From: a virus
Strand: one strand, 5' to 3'
DNA: 64,000 bases
IMG/VR virus record: IMGVR_UViG_3300003322_000571
Span: 248,001-312,000 of that record
The notes below the pieces were generated by a model, which saw only the letters and a program-made list of their open reading frames with translations, ran no database searches and was not told the DNA's origin. Positions 37,890-46,424 of this stretch are shown in pieces (position 1 is the first letter of the stretch; the number at the start of each line of letters is the position of its first letter). Made by a program: the position numbers and the translations under genes.

Positions 37890-38252
37890 TTAGAACGGGC
37901 TATCGCCGTCGTCTTCATCCTGCTTATCGAGTGGATCGCTAGAAGCATCCGGATCGCGAAGACCACCTTCAACGATTGTTTCGTACAGGGTTTCGAAGTG
38001 ACGATTTTCTTCAAGCAGTGAGCCGTAGTTGTGCTTGTACATCGTAGCTGCGATCTTGCGAACGAGCTTCTTGTCAACGCCGTACTCAGCGGAAAGAGCG
38101 GCAATGGTTTCGCTCATCCCTTCCTTGATGTCGTCAATTTGCTGGAAGTAGTGAGTAACCGTAGCGAGAGCCGATTTGAACTTCTTACGAATTTCCGGAT
38201 CAGCCAACAGATTACCCTTCGATTCCTTTTCCTTCTTTGCAAACTTAGCCAT
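37890..38252 (-). CDS. dsbA: DsbA-like double-stranded DNA-binding protein (late transcription)
   Basis: The protein is 120 residues. The segment IKEGMSETIAALSAEYGVDKKLVRKIAATMYKHNYGSLLEEN, then LYETIV, parallels the T4 DsbA region (ELGVDGKMFNRLLALYHKD...VVELYDTVF). It keeps the G-V-D-x-K and LY-x-T-V features. T4 DsbA binds dsDNA near late promoters. The N-terminus is lysine-rich and the C-terminus is an acidic Asp/Glu tail not present in T4. The leader AATAAGGAGAACAATAA is nearly identical to that of the polymerase gene, suggesting the same expression class. Family assignment is by eye. Confidence 0.55.
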   Translation of the reverse strand: MAKFAKKEKESKGNLLADPEIRKKFKSALATVTHYFQQIDDIKEGMSETIAALSAEYGVDKKLVRKIAATMYKHNYGSLLEENRHFETLYETIVEGGLRDPDASSDPLDKQDEDDGDSPF

Positions 38253-38298
38253 TTATTGTTCTCCTTATTAGGCTTTTTATATGCGTATGTTACGGTGT

Positions 38299-39009
38299 TT
38301 AATACCGTTGCGTCAACTGTAACCCGTTGTTGCGGTTAAATTGACGCACCACAGTTTCGAGTTTACGCTTGACCTCTTGGACATAGCCATACTCACTGTG
38401 ATTGTCGATCTTTTGTGCACCACCGATTCCCATGTTGTATGCGGCAACAGCTCGGTTCCAGTCACCGCCCGACAACTGCATGTACAGTTTGAAGTGATAC
38501 GCTGCGATACGAACGTTTGCTTCGTCGTTTGACAACAACAAGGCGATGATTTCTTCGTCCATCAAAGAGCCGTATTTGCGGCCTTCGAAGTACTTGTCAA
38601 GTAGAACTGGAAACCGTTCAAGGACCGATCGTGCAGCAACAACTTGAACTTGCATCAAGCCGTAAGAACGCTTGCCAATCGGTGCATTCTTGTTGCCAAT
38701 TCGTTCCGAACGTCCACCGTTCGTTTCTTGCATCAGAATCGCTTGAAGCGTTTCTGGATTGCCGACTTCACGACCAACCATGAACACAGTCTTCAGGTGG
38801 TCTGTCATACCTTCCGGTACATCGACAGATGGTTGCACGGTTTGTTCAACGACTTGAATAGGTCGTGTGAACTCCGACGCTGCGCGGAGCCTTGAAGAAG
38901 GGTCCGTGAAAGTAACTTGCCCAGTTGCTGTTGCAAAACCACACAGCAACAATACTGCCAGGAATGTCAAAACCGCAGCGACTGAGGTGAATTGCAGACG
39001 ATTGCTCAT
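38299..39009 (-). CDS. Secreted lytic transglycosylase
   Basis: ATG 39009 follows AAAGGAGAACCAGAG, which decides it over the in-frame codon at 39045. The protein is 236 residues. The N-terminus is a signal or signal-anchor segment (FTSVAAVLTFLAVLLLCGFATATG). The catalytic domain follows: LQAILMQETNGGRSER with the putative catalytic Glu, then RSYGLMQVQVVAARSVL and AVAAYNMGIGGAQKI, the three SLT motifs. It would degrade peptidoglycan from the periplasm, either as an endolysin that is exported without a holin or at DNA entry. No other endolysin was recognised in this window. Confidence 0.8.
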   Translation of the reverse strand: MSNRLQFTSVAAVLTFLAVLLLCGFATATGQVTFTDPSSRLRAASEFTRPIQVVEQTVQPSVDVPEGMTDHLKTVFMVGREVGNPETLQAILMQETNGGRSERIGNKNAPIGKRSYGLMQVQVVAARSVLERFPVLLDKYFEGRKYGSLMDEEIIALLLSNDEANVRIAAYHFKLYMQLSGGDWNRAVAAYNMGIGGAQKIDNHSEYGYVQEVKRKLETVVRQFNRNNGLQLTQRY

Positions 39010-39117
39010 CTCTGGTTCTCCTTTTGTCAGTGAAAGAATATCCATTAGGTGTTAACAAAAACACCATGCAGGATATGACAGCCTTGGAAAATAGAAAACG
39101 GGTCAGCTTGAAAAGCG

Positions 39118-39732
39118 TTATTGCCCGAACCAAGACAGATAGTTACCCTGAAACTTCGTAGGATCATACAGATATGGCACCTTTGCGCAAATCTGAATGC
39201 GTGCTTGATATGCGTCTCCGACGTGTACAAGCGAAGTCAGGTTGATAAAGTGCGGATCGCTTGGAAAAACGATCAGCGTCCCACGTTGCGGATTAAATCC
39301 GAAACGGTGCTGGGGGAATTCGAGTTTCCCACCATACACTTCATACTCCGAATCAAACGGAGGCTGTTCTTGATAATCATTGAGGAAAAGGACGGCAGTC
39401 AAATCGCGTTGATGAATGCGAGCCCACTTTCCTGAAACATACATTGAGTTTTCTGCCTGAGGAGCACTGCTGCTACCTTCAGGAAACCACTCAAAACGAA
39501 TTCGTTCTGTTCCTTTGTACTCCAAACCGTAGTAATGTTCGAGAGTAGGAATCAGTTGCTGTAGACGGCGATATACGATGTCTTGAGCGAGGTCGTGTGT
39601 CTTAACTGTCTTGACTTCGTCACCATCTTTGTTCTTGTCAGGCACTGTAAAATCACAAGTGTCAATCAGATCCTCGCACATCAACGGCGACATGAAATCT
39701 TCAACAACAAGAAATGGTGACTTAACCGACAT
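39118..39732 (-). CDS. 2-oxoglutarate/Fe(II)-dependent oxygenase-like protein
   Basis: The protein is 204 residues. It starts FLVVEDFMSPLMCEDLIDTC and has WARIHQRDLTAVLFLNDYQ, YGGKLEFP, PQRGTLIVFPSDPHF and SLVHVGDAYQARIQI. This is the prolyl-4-hydroxylase-type cupin layout: iron ligands near HxxD and a distal His, and a C-terminal Arg for 2-oxoglutarate. The first ligand pair is H-x-x-D rather than the usual H-x-D, so the exact metal residues are uncertain. Such enzymes are frequent in T4-like phages, with mostly unknown substrates. ATG 39732 follows AAGGA. Confidence 0.65.
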   Translation of the reverse strand: MSVKSPFLVVEDFMSPLMCEDLIDTCDFTVPDKNKDGDEVKTVKTHDLAQDIVYRRLQQLIPTLEHYYGLEYKGTERIRFEWFPEGSSSAPQAENSMYVSGKWARIHQRDLTAVLFLNDYQEQPPFDSEYEVYGGKLEFPQHRFGFNPQRGTLIVFPSDPHFINLTSLVHVGDAYQARIQICAKVPYLYDPTKFQGNYLSWFGQ

Positions 39733-39733
39733 T

Positions 39734-40282
39734 TTAATCCTTAATTTCGTTTACTGCTAGGGTACGAAGATATGTAACTAGATCACTCAATGTTACGCCA
39801 TTTTCCACTAGCACTGCAACAGCTTCGAGTACCTTCTTGTCGTCACGAAGATGTGTCACTGCTTCTGTCACGTCTGCACTCGAATGTTCCTTCTCACTTC
39901 GAGAGGGGTCAATGATGAATCCCGCGTCCTGTAGAATATTTTGTCCGATTAGAACATGGCTATCCATACCGCTACGGTCGTTCAAATTGAATGATGCGTT
40001 GCGAATCAACTTGCCGTCAACTTCTACGTCGAGTGTGACGATTGGACGTGTAACACCACCAGCATCTGCAGAGTGAACTTCTTGAGATCCGTCGAGTGGC
40101 AATGTCAGATAGTTGTCTGACAGCATAGGACAGCGAAACCGTACTTGACCTCGCCCTTGCTGAATATCTTCAGCGTGCAGAGACGACGTTGTTGCACCTG
40201 TGTCAACTTTGCCCTCCACACCACGTCCACCAAGTGACAAGAACGTCACTTGTGCTGTGTTTCCGATTACTTTCTTGTCCAT
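39734..40282 (-). CDS. Retropepsin-like protease (PF05618 'ATP-dependent zinc protease' family)
   Basis: The protein is 182 residues. GVEGKVDTGATTSSLHAED (Asp27-Thr-Gly-Ala) with a later DSHVLIGQNILQDAGFIIDPS and RPIVTLDVEVDGK is the layout of this family, in which D-T-G-A is the retropepsin-type aspartate motif. Most members are bacterial proteins next to RimK-type ligases. A phage copy with its own late promoter (40311-40318) suggests a virion or late processing role, for example head protein cleavage, but that is inference. A C-terminal helical region of about 50 residues is extra. Confidence 0.65.
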   Translation of the reverse strand: MDKKVIGNTAQVTFLSLGGRGVEGKVDTGATTSSLHAEDIQQGRGQVRFRCPMLSDNYLTLPLDGSQEVHSADAGGVTRPIVTLDVEVDGKLIRNASFNLNDRSGMDSHVLIGQNILQDAGFIIDPSRSEKEHSSADVTEAVTHLRDDKKVLEAVAVLVENGVTLSDLVTYLRTLAVNEIKD

Positions 40283-40950
40283 TATTTCACTCCAAATTTG
40301 CGGTGATACGTATTTATGCGCTCTAGAAGCGGACGGACGTAAGGTTCCACCGGTTGTTTGAAGATCAATGGGACGGCACCCTTCTCACTAGACATCAAGA
40401 TAACAATATTGTCAATCTTGATTCCGTACCTCTCTTCACACATCAAAGCATAAGCAGTCGTCTGAAGATAGTAGTCACCAATCTTATCAGACGACTTGTC
40501 ATTTGTAGAGGTTTTGAAGTCGATGATCGACAGCTTACCGTCGTATTCGCCGATGCAGTCAACACGACCTGCAACACGCATAACGTCACTCCACAGAGCC
40601 GTTTCTTGCGTGACAATGTTGTTGACTTTGCGTAGAGGGAGGCGAAGCTGATTGAAACCGACGATGTGTTCTGGTTTGTGCCCAGCTGTCGGCTTCGGAT
40701 CATTGTTGAGGAGGTTCTCGATCATCGCATGAATCGCTGTGCCTCGATCGGCAGCACGTTTCATTTCCTTATCAGCGCGATCCGCACCAAGCGAATTACG
40801 CCAATCAGTTAACCATGGTTTCTCTTCGGAACCTAGAATTGTCGTGATCGAAGGATACTTGTTCCCTTCCGGGGTTACATAGAAGCGACCTTTAGGTCCT
40901 TCGATCGTCTTGAGTTCTACAGGATTTACGTTATTCAGGTGTACGTACAC
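40282..40950 (-). CDS. RecB-type PD-(D/E)XK exonuclease
   Basis: The protein is 222 residues. The nuclease core is AGRVDCIGEYDGKLSIIDFKTSTN (D...DxK) followed by YLQTTAYALMCEERYG (motif QxxxY), as in RecB/Cas4-family nucleases. The N-terminal half has ATAIHAMIEN-like packing (RGTAIHAMIENLLN). The start is GTG 40950 with AAGG upstream. It probably acts in DNA degradation or recombination. The family is common in T4-like phages of many hosts. Confidence 0.75.
   Translation of the reverse strand: MYVHLNNVNPVELKTIEGPKGRFYVTPEGNKYPSITTILGSEEKPWLTDWRNSLGADRADKEMKRAADRGTAIHAMIENLLNNDPKPTAGHKPEHIVGFNQLRLPLRKVNNIVTQETALWSDVMRVAGRVDCIGEYDGKLSIIDFKTSTNDKSSDKIGDYYLQTTAYALMCEERYGIKIDNIVILMSSEKGAVPLIFKQPVEPYVRPLLERINTYHRKFGVK
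40311..40318 (-). promoter_or_regulatory. Late promoter for the PF05618-type protease gene
   Basis: The minus strand reads CATAAATA inside the 3' end of the exonuclease gene, 29 bases before ATG 40282. Confidence 0.55.
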
Positions 40951-40958
40951 AGCAAGCC

Positions 40959-41288
40959 TTATTGAGTCTGCGAAGCAGAACCAGGCGTTGCAGCACCGGC
41001 GCTACCCGGTGTCGTAGTTTGGTTGTTAGCTTGCATCTGCTGACCTTGTTGAGCCTGCGGATTAGCTTGTGTACCTGCCTTCTTCTGTTCTGCTTGTAGT
41101 TGTTCTTGTTTTTGAGCAAGCATTGTCTGAAGCTGCTGTTTACGAGCGAGAAGCGGCTTGTTTTGCTGTGCAATACGTGCATCCAAAGCACTGATTTGCG
41201 CTTGCAAATTCTGCACGTCTGCCGCTGTATCTTCAACCAATGGTTTATTTACAATACCCAAGTATTGCTTAAATGTCAACTTGTTCAT
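40959..41288 (-). CDS. Hypothetical Gln-rich coiled-coil protein, 109 residues
   Basis: The N-terminus is MNKLTFKQYLGIVNKPLVED. A coiled coil follows (VQNLQAQISALDARIAQQ, LLARKQQLQTMLAQKQEQLQ), then a low-complexity tail of Gln, Ala, Gly, Ser and Thr. It directly follows the 387-codon-frame gene above and is read with it from the late promoter at 42441. The N-terminal KLTFKQYL peptide is a short motif seen at the start of some late phage proteins, sometimes as a head-targeting peptide; that meaning is not established here. Confidence 0.6.
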   Translation of the reverse strand: MNKLTFKQYLGIVNKPLVEDTAADVQNLQAQISALDARIAQQNKPLLARKQQLQTMLAQKQEQLQAEQKKAGTQANPQAQQGQQMQANNQTTTPGSAGAATPGSASQTQ

Positions 41289-41290
41289 GG

Positions 41291-42409
41291 TTACTTCACT
41301 CGGTTAAGGATGTAGCTCGCAATCTCGTGTGGATGAACTTTGCCACGAATAGGAGGAACTTTCTTTGGGGTGTGTTGAACGGGTGCTGACCTAACACGTG
41401 GTTGAGGCATCGGCACTTCTTCATCTTCTTGATCAACTGACAGACTACGCTTTTCAGTAACTTCAAAGTCGTCATCATTGTCGTGACCCATTTCGCTACG
41501 GAACTTGGACAACTGAGCAAGACGCTTGACTTCGCGTTCTTCTTCTTTCTTAGCCTTGTTGTACTGCTCCATGTCAAGCAGTTGTTCTTCCTGCTTTACT
41601 TTCAGGGAAGCACGGCGGGCGATCGAATCTGCTTCCTTCGTCTTAGCTTCAGCTTCACGAGCGCGGGCATCAGCTGTACGCGCTTCAGCGTCAGCCATCA
41701 TCATGTCGATTACTTTGTTGAGCAGAGACTTCGCGTCTTCATCGTCACCTGTATCGGCTGGGAGTTCCGCATCAACATCGTCCATTCCTTCCATGTCGCC
41801 TTCAGGCGGAACTTCACCGTCTGCACCTTGCAAGTCGACGTTTTCTTCTTCGTCTTCTTGAACTTCAGGCCATTGAACGTCGACGATGTCGAAACGGTCC
41901 TTCAGCTTGAACAACACTTCAGCAATTTCAGGTGGTGCTTCATCTTCTTCGACGTCAGCCAAAAATGCTTGGAGTGCTTTTTCGAAGTCTTCAGCTTGTT
42001 CGTGCTTAACGACAACACGAACAAGACCACGTTCGTCATCTTCCAAACCGAACGTGACTGTATCACGATGATCTTGCTCTTCGCGGCTTTCTAGGCCTTT
42101 CAGCTTTGCAATAACACCTGCTGTGTCAAAAGTCTTGTTACCGCCGTACGTATTACCTTGGCCTTCTCCGTCTTGCGAGAATTCGACCAGTTTAGCATAC
42201 TGTTCTTTGAGCGACTTCTTTTTTGTAGCCTTGGAAGTCTCTTCTTCGTCACCGACGAACGTTTCTTCCTTGTCGGCTTGAGGCTTTGTACGCTTTACCA
42301 GAACGGAGAAAAGCGGCATGGCCATTCCTCCAGCCATACCGCCTGCGCCTACAGCTCCGCCAGCTGCGTCTTCTTTGACAAGCGCGTTGATCTTTTTGAT
42401 TAGTTCCAT
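41291..42409 (-). CDS. Acidic coiled-coil late protein, 372 residues (prohead/internal protein candidate)
   Basis: The start is ATG 42409 (MELIKKINALVKED), 32 bases below a late promoter; the frame opens earlier but has no ribosome site. Residues 170-240 are very acidic (EDEEENVDLQGADGEV, GMDDVDAELPADTGDDED). Residues 250-310 form a charged coiled coil (ARTADARAREAEAKTKEA...). The C-terminus is Pro/Arg-rich and ends PHEIASYILNRVK. The composition resembles scaffolding or prohead core proteins of T4-like phages, which are acidic, helical and made late. No sequence family was recognised. Confidence 0.6.
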   Translation of the reverse strand: MELIKKINALVKEDAAGGAVGAGGMAGGMAMPLFSVLVKRTKPQADKEETFVGDEEETSKATKKKSLKEQYAKLVEFSQDGEGQGNTYGGNKTFDTAGVIAKLKGLESREEQDHRDTVTFGLEDDERGLVRVVVKHEQAEDFEKALQAFLADVEEDEAPPEIAEVLFKLKDRFDIVDVQWPEVQEDEEENVDLQGADGEVPPEGDMEGMDDVDAELPADTGDDEDAKSLLNKVIDMMMADAEARTADARAREAEAKTKEADSIARRASLKVKQEEQLLDMEQYNKAKKEEEREVKRLAQLSKFRSEMGHDNDDDFEVTEKRSLSVDQEDEEVPMPQPRVRSAPVQHTPKKVPPIRGKVHPHEIASYILNRVK

Positions 42410-42440
42410 TGTTGTCCCAATCCTAGGTGATTTTGCTAGG

Positions 42441-42448
42441 TATTTATG
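42441..42448 (-). promoter_or_regulatory. Late promoter with a downstream inverted repeat
   Basis: The minus strand reads CATAAATA, then CCTAG-CAAAATCAC-CTAGG, a 5-bp inverted repeat right after the promoter core. Confidence 0.6.
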
Positions 42449-42481
42449 GAACAACTACGGAAAGCAACGCGCTACGTGTGG

Positions 42482-42775
42482 TTACTTCAGTCCGGCTACC
42501 TTGAAAGTACGCCACTTCAAATCATAACTGACGCCCTGAGTATGTTCGAGCCAGTCTTCGAAGTTGAACATGCGATTGACGAACGATTCCTTGTATTCAG
42601 CGTATTCCTTATACAAAGCTGCGATTTCTTGTCGTTCAGCAGGTTCGAGTTCAGTAACATCGATCGCCTTCACGGCGTCTGTTGGTACGTATGTGGGAAT
42701 AATTACACGATCAGAAGTTTCAGACGTGCTCTTTTCATATACGACAGGCGTAACGGTTGCTTCAACTAGTTTCAT
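42482..42775 (-). CDS. Hypothetical protein, 97 residues
   Basis: GAAGGAGAGTGAT before ATG 42775 fixes the start (MKLVEATVTPVVYE). The protein contains IIPTYVPTDAVKAIDVTELEP and FNFEDWLEHTQG, then a basic WRTFKVAGLK end. The IPTYVP...AIDVT...FNFEDWLEHT pattern looks like a conserved small phage protein, but I know no function. It starts one base after the stop of the next upstream gene (42777), so it is in the helicase operon. Confidence 0.6.
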   Translation of the reverse strand: MKLVEATVTPVVYEKSTSETSDRVIIPTYVPTDAVKAIDVTELEPAERQEIAALYKEYAEYKESFVNRMFNFEDWLEHTQGVSYDLKWRTFKVAGLK

Positions 42776-42776
42776 A

Positions 42777-43100
42777 TCACTCTCCTTCAGGAGTCTTGCT
42801 TTCATTCAGGAACTTTTCGACGTCGATTTCTGTTGGTGCCTGAGGTGCCTTAGGCAGCAAACCAAGAGCTTCTGCTGCCTTAACAGCGGCTTCGCGTTCC
42901 TTTGAGATCGTTTGGACCAGTTCGTTTTGCAAGTGCTTGAGAGCAGCTTGGACGAGCAACAGTTCAGAACTAGCATCAAACTCACGCTCACGCCATCGGT
43001 CGAAGTGAGAAATCATTGCTTTGACTTCATCACTCATCTTTTCGACTTCAAACACATTTCCGTCAATGGTAATAGTCGTAGTGGGAACTACTTTGGACAT
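42777..43100 (-). CDS. Hypothetical protein, 107 residues
   Basis: The N-terminus is beta-prone (TTTITIDGNVFEVEKMSDEVK), followed by a helical region (LLLVQAALKHLQNELVQTISKEREAAVKAAEAL). The first 20 residues resemble small phage proteins that start with TITIDGxxYxVEKLS. The leader contains a 20-base block also found upstream of the clamp gene, with AAGGAG as the ribosome site. The function is unknown; it is downstream of the gp41-like helicase. Confidence 0.6.
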   Translation of the reverse strand: MSKVVPTTTITIDGNVFEVEKMSDEVKAMISHFDRWREREFDASSELLLVQAALKHLQNELVQTISKEREAAVKAAEALGLLPKAPQAPTEIDVEKFLNESKTPEGE

Positions 43101-43133
43101 TCAAAATTCTCCTTGTTATAGTTATGTTGATGA

Positions 43134-44462
43134 TTAATCATCCATATCCATTAGATCGAGAACGGATTTAGGCCTATTCTTTCCCGCTTTAACAGCTTGG
43201 ATCTTTTGGGTGATAACTCCGTCGTCGTCAACGTCTTCATTATCCTTGTTATCTAGGTTCTCAATCAACAGCCTGTTGTTATTCCATTTAAGGTATGCCG
43301 TCTTACCCACACCGTCGCTGCTACGAGTCTTAAGGAAGACAAACCCGATTTCCCCTGCAGCCTTCATAGTTGGTGACAAAACAATCGAAACGTACCAGTC
43401 GACAGTGTTAACCTTTGTCAAACCACCTGCGATGTGCCCTTGGTTGAGTTCCTTCGCTTCGATAGCACTGCGGTTTTGCTGAGAAGCAGTAGCAATGTAC
43501 ATATTGTAGTCAAAACCAATGTCACGAAGCTGTTCTGCAGCGCGTTTATCCTTCTCGGAGATGTTATCAGCGGAAACTGATTCGTTAGATCCCATGATGT
43601 CCAGGTAGTCAACAATCAACAAGTCCGGCACAAAACCGTACTTCAGTTCAAATTCTTTGATGTACGCACGAATTTGGTTTGCTGTTGTTCCGGAGTTCAT
43701 CCGTTTAATAAACAGCTTGCCAGTCTTCTTGCCGATGTTCTTAACAGCTGTTGCGATCTCACGGTAGTTTTGCTGCCAAGCAACAGTTGGCACACCCGTG
43801 ATCATTGTGTCAAACCGTTGACCAACGAGTTCTTCAGACAGTTCAAGCGAAATGTACAAGACATTCAACCCTTGCTGCGTGAAATTCAAACCCAAGTTGG
43901 CAAGAGCAATCGATTTACCACCACCCGAATTGGCACTGAACAGAATCATTTCTGTGCGGGCAAGACCTCCGTTGAGAAGGCTATCAACATCGCGCCACAG
44001 TGTTGGTGTACGCTGTGGAGTTTCGGCCATTTTCTCAAGACGCTTGAGAGGATCGGAGAAGTAGTCAAGACCGAGGTCGCGGTTAAGCGACACAAGCATT
44101 GCGTCCTTAATCAGCGTTTCAATTCCACCGTCTTTTCCCTCTGCAAGCAGTTTGCTAGATTTGACAATCGCCTGTTCCATTGCCTTTTTGCGGCAGAACT
44201 GTTCGATTTCGTTTGAGCAATACGAAATCTGATCGCGCGTAACCTGATGTGTCTTGAGTTTGACATCAGTTTCCGCTTCGATCTGATCAGTAGACGGAGT
44301 GGTGTTGTATTTGTCGTAGTACTCGTTAATGAAGCCAACCGTCTGCCTAAATTCTGGGTTGAAGTATTCAGGCTTGACGATTGACTTACACAGAGCAAAT
44401 GTATCAGCGGACGAGATTAGATACTCGATCAGCAATTGTTGTTTTTTATCGTTGTTATTCAA
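43134..44462 (-). CDS. 41: Replicative DNA helicase (gp41-like, DnaB family)
   Basis: The protein is about 442 residues. The RecA-type core is SANSGGGKSIALANLG (Walker A), LLIVDYLDIMG (Walker B) and YIATASQQNRSAIEAK with GLTKVNTVDWYVSIVLSP. An N-terminal helical domain (YLISSADTFALCKSIVKPEYF...) follows the DnaB/gp41 style. The start is TTG: AGGAG (44469-44473) is 6 bases from TTG 44462, while the in-frame TTG at 44468 directly abuts it. It unwinds the fork with the primase. The late virion-type gene at 44502 lies upstream. Confidence 0.88.
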   Translation of the reverse strand: MNNNDKKQQLLIEYLISSADTFALCKSIVKPEYFNPEFRQTVGFINEYYDKYNTTPSTDQIEAETDVKLKTHQVTRDQISYCSNEIEQFCRKKAMEQAIVKSSKLLAEGKDGGIETLIKDAMLVSLNRDLGLDYFSDPLKRLEKMAETPQRTPTLWRDVDSLLNGGLARTEMILFSANSGGGKSIALANLGLNFTQQGLNVLYISLELSEELVGQRFDTMITGVPTVAWQQNYREIATAVKNIGKKTGKLFIKRMNSGTTANQIRAYIKEFELKYGFVPDLLIVDYLDIMGSNESVSADNISEKDKRAAEQLRDIGFDYNMYIATASQQNRSAIEAKELNQGHIAGGLTKVNTVDWYVSIVLSPTMKAAGEIGFVFLKTRSSDGVGKTAYLKWNNNRLLIENLDNKDNEDVDDDGVITQKIQAVKAGKNRPKSVLDLMDMDD

Positions 44463-44501
44463 TTGCAACTCCTATTGCAAGGAGCATACGATCGAAACTG
44501 A

Positions 44502-45497
44502 TTAACCAACAACTAGAATCTGTGGATACGTTGTCTTTACTGCGGACGGGCTTACAAACCCCTTCCCGCCTGTGATATACGTCTGTGGAGACGTCTTATC
44601 AACGTAGTACGCATCGACATACCTGTCGTAGATGCGGTCGACTGAGGCGAAAGGAGATGTTCCTAGAACATAAAGCACTCGTCCTGGCGTTAATGGTTGA
44701 GTACTAATTGCACTCAAGTAGAACCCAGCTCCGTTGGGAATAATTCCCTGTGAGAAATACGGAGGTGCTAACGGAGACGTCAGTAGGTTGAAACTACGCA
44801 GTGTGTACATCTTGCCATTGATGATCGCTTTCTGAGCGTTGACCCACGGAGAGTCTACCGATACAACGTTGTCAATATTGATGTAATCGACAATCACGTC
44901 GCCTTGTGGCGACAAATAGGTGATTGTGATGCCAACGGTTGTAGAGGAATCCAATGTTGCAATTGTTACTTCACCATTATCGCTAGACAATTGCAGAACA
45001 TCGGCTGGAACGGCAGCAGGATTAATGCTGTCAGCATTCGTTGTATTCTGAGAAGCAAGTGAAATACACTGAGCTGTACCTGAATATGCTGTACGGAACG
45101 TCAGCAGTGTCGTATTCAGGTCGATAGTTTCGATCGACAACGGTTCCTCCGTTACAAGAACAGATTCTCCGTCAATCACTTTGTATACGTATGCGTGAAT
45201 TACTGGCTTGTTTGCCAGGTCGTGCTTGATCAGCCATTGGCTGTCAGCAATTGTTTGGTTGTATGTGAAGAGAACTCGTCGCTGAATCCAATCTTCAATA
45301 CCAGCAATCTCCGGCGGATTTGCTGGCGTGTTATTGATGTCACGAATCAATGTGACGCGACGAAGCTTCCCGAGGCAACCAAGGGTGATGTTGCAGTTTG
45401 GTAGAACATCGAGCCCCTGTTTATTCTCAGGCACGCGATTTCGACGGTTGCACGTATCACATTCGTATACGTGTTCACCCCTGGTTGTCGTAGCCAT
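44502..45497 (-). CDS. Probable virion protein with an N-terminal zinc-ribbon, 331 residues
   Basis: Residues 10-45 hold four cysteines (YECDTCNRRNRVP, LPNCNITLGCLGKL) in a zinc-ribbon arrangement. The rest is beta-rich (VTIATLDSSTTVGITITYLSPQGDVIVDYINI), with no enzyme motif, and ends YITGGKGFVSPSAVKTTYPQILVVG. The start overlaps the stop of the LSm-like gene (TAATG). It belongs to the late unit that starts at 46425, hence a structural role is likely. No family was recognised. Confidence 0.55.
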   Translation of the reverse strand: MATTTRGEHVYECDTCNRRNRVPENKQGLDVLPNCNITLGCLGKLRRVTLIRDINNTPANPPEIAGIEDWIQRRVLFTYNQTIADSQWLIKHDLANKPVIHAYVYKVIDGESVLVTEEPLSIETIDLNTTLLTFRTAYSGTAQCISLASQNTTNADSINPAAVPADVLQLSSDNGEVTIATLDSSTTVGITITYLSPQGDVIVDYINIDNVVSVDSPWVNAQKAIINGKMYTLRSFNLLTSPLAPPYFSQGIIPNGAGFYLSAISTQPLTPGRVLYVLGTSPFASVDRIYDRYVDAYYVDKTSPQTYITGGKGFVSPSAVKTTYPQILVVG

Positions 45498-45811
45498 TAG
45501 TTCAGTTTACCTTCCCATTCGTTCAGAGTCTGAGCGATGATGATACTAGATGTGCGTTCTTGGTATGCCTTAGCGAGTTGCTCAGGCACATCAACAGATT
45601 GACTAACAATCTGTGCGCGGAAGAATTTATGTTCGCCTTCTGGATTTGCAAGGCTATGCGGGAACAGGTCAAGTGCATATTCGCCGTTCTGACGTTGAAT
45701 CGGACGAATAACAAGTGGATGTTCCACAACGATAAAGTTAGCGTCATGTGCGACAACTTTAGCAATAAGTTCAGCGCCTCCCGGCAGGCTGAATAGAATC
45801 TGATCAGTCAT
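45497..45811 (-). CDS. LSm/Hfq-like fold protein, 104 residues
   Basis: ATG 45811 follows AACTATAAGGAAAACC; the longer frame to 45838 has no ribosome site. LPGGAELIAKVVAHDANFIVVEHPLVIRPIQ and then FFRAQIVSQSVDVPEQLAKAYQERTSSI follow the layout of small phage proteins with an Sm-like five-strand barrel. In that layout GxExIAKV, a strand with EHP, and a C-terminal helix appear in order. A role in RNA binding or in virion assembly is possible; neither is shown. It lies between two late genes. Confidence 0.5.
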   Translation of the reverse strand: MTDQILFSLPGGAELIAKVVAHDANFIVVEHPLVIRPIQRQNGEYALDLFPHSLANPEGEHKFFRAQIVSQSVDVPEQLAKAYQERTSSIIIAQTLNEWEGKLN

Positions 45812-45834
45812 GGTTTTCCTTATAGTTCTTTTTA

Positions 45835-46404
45835 TCACACGTCGAACAGAGACGTGTAACCATTTACAGCAGTTGCTTTGACTGCATAATAGTACGGGAT
45901 TCCGTACAAAATTACTTCAGCGTGAGATTCAATTCCCTCGCGAAGGTTTGTTGAAGAATATGTGTACTTCAACATGTCAGTAACAACTTCAGATGCCTTT
46001 AGGCTGTCTCCGAAGTGTTCAAACAAAGTATCGACGACACGTCGGTAGTCGTGACTCGAATTCGTCACTTCCTTGCTATACAGGAAGTGGTATCCATTGA
46101 TCGGGAACACGTAGAACAACTCTTGTTGTGATTCTACGAGCGGGGGCTGCGTATATGTAAACACAGCCCGCTGACGAAGGTTAGTGAACTTCTCACGAAA
46201 CGCTTCGTTGAAAATCTCACCTACGACGTCATTTCGCTTTTGTTGGCGAACTTTAACCTTCTGGAAAGGAAGGTATGTCGAAGGGAGTGGCTTTAAAAGC
46301 GGCAAGCCCGCAGACTCTTTCAAGAACTGCGAGCATTCCGCTTTGATCAACGATGATTCACGAGTGCCAAAACTAGGCGTGCCAATGATGTCTTCAAATA
46401 GCAT
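45835..46404 (-). CDS. Hypothetical late protein, 189 residues
   Basis: The sequence begins MLFEDIIGTPSFGTRE and contains FQKVKVRQQKRNDVVGEIFNEAFREKF, LFYVFPINGYHFLYS and VVDTLFEHFGDSLKASEVVTDMLKYTY. It ends TSLFDV. It is the first gene after the late promoter at 46425 (CATAAATA with a hairpin), so it is made late with the LSm-like and zinc-ribbon genes. No known motif was recognised. Confidence 0.6.
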   Translation of the reverse strand: MLFEDIIGTPSFGTRESSLIKAECSQFLKESAGLPLLKPLPSTYLPFQKVKVRQQKRNDVVGEIFNEAFREKFTNLRQRAVFTYTQPPLVESQQELFYVFPINGYHFLYSKEVTNSSHDYRRVVDTLFEHFGDSLKASEVVTDMLKYTYSSTNLREGIESHAEVILYGIPYYYAVKATAVNGYTSLFDV

Positions 46405-46424
46405 GCAATACCTCTTTTCAGAGG

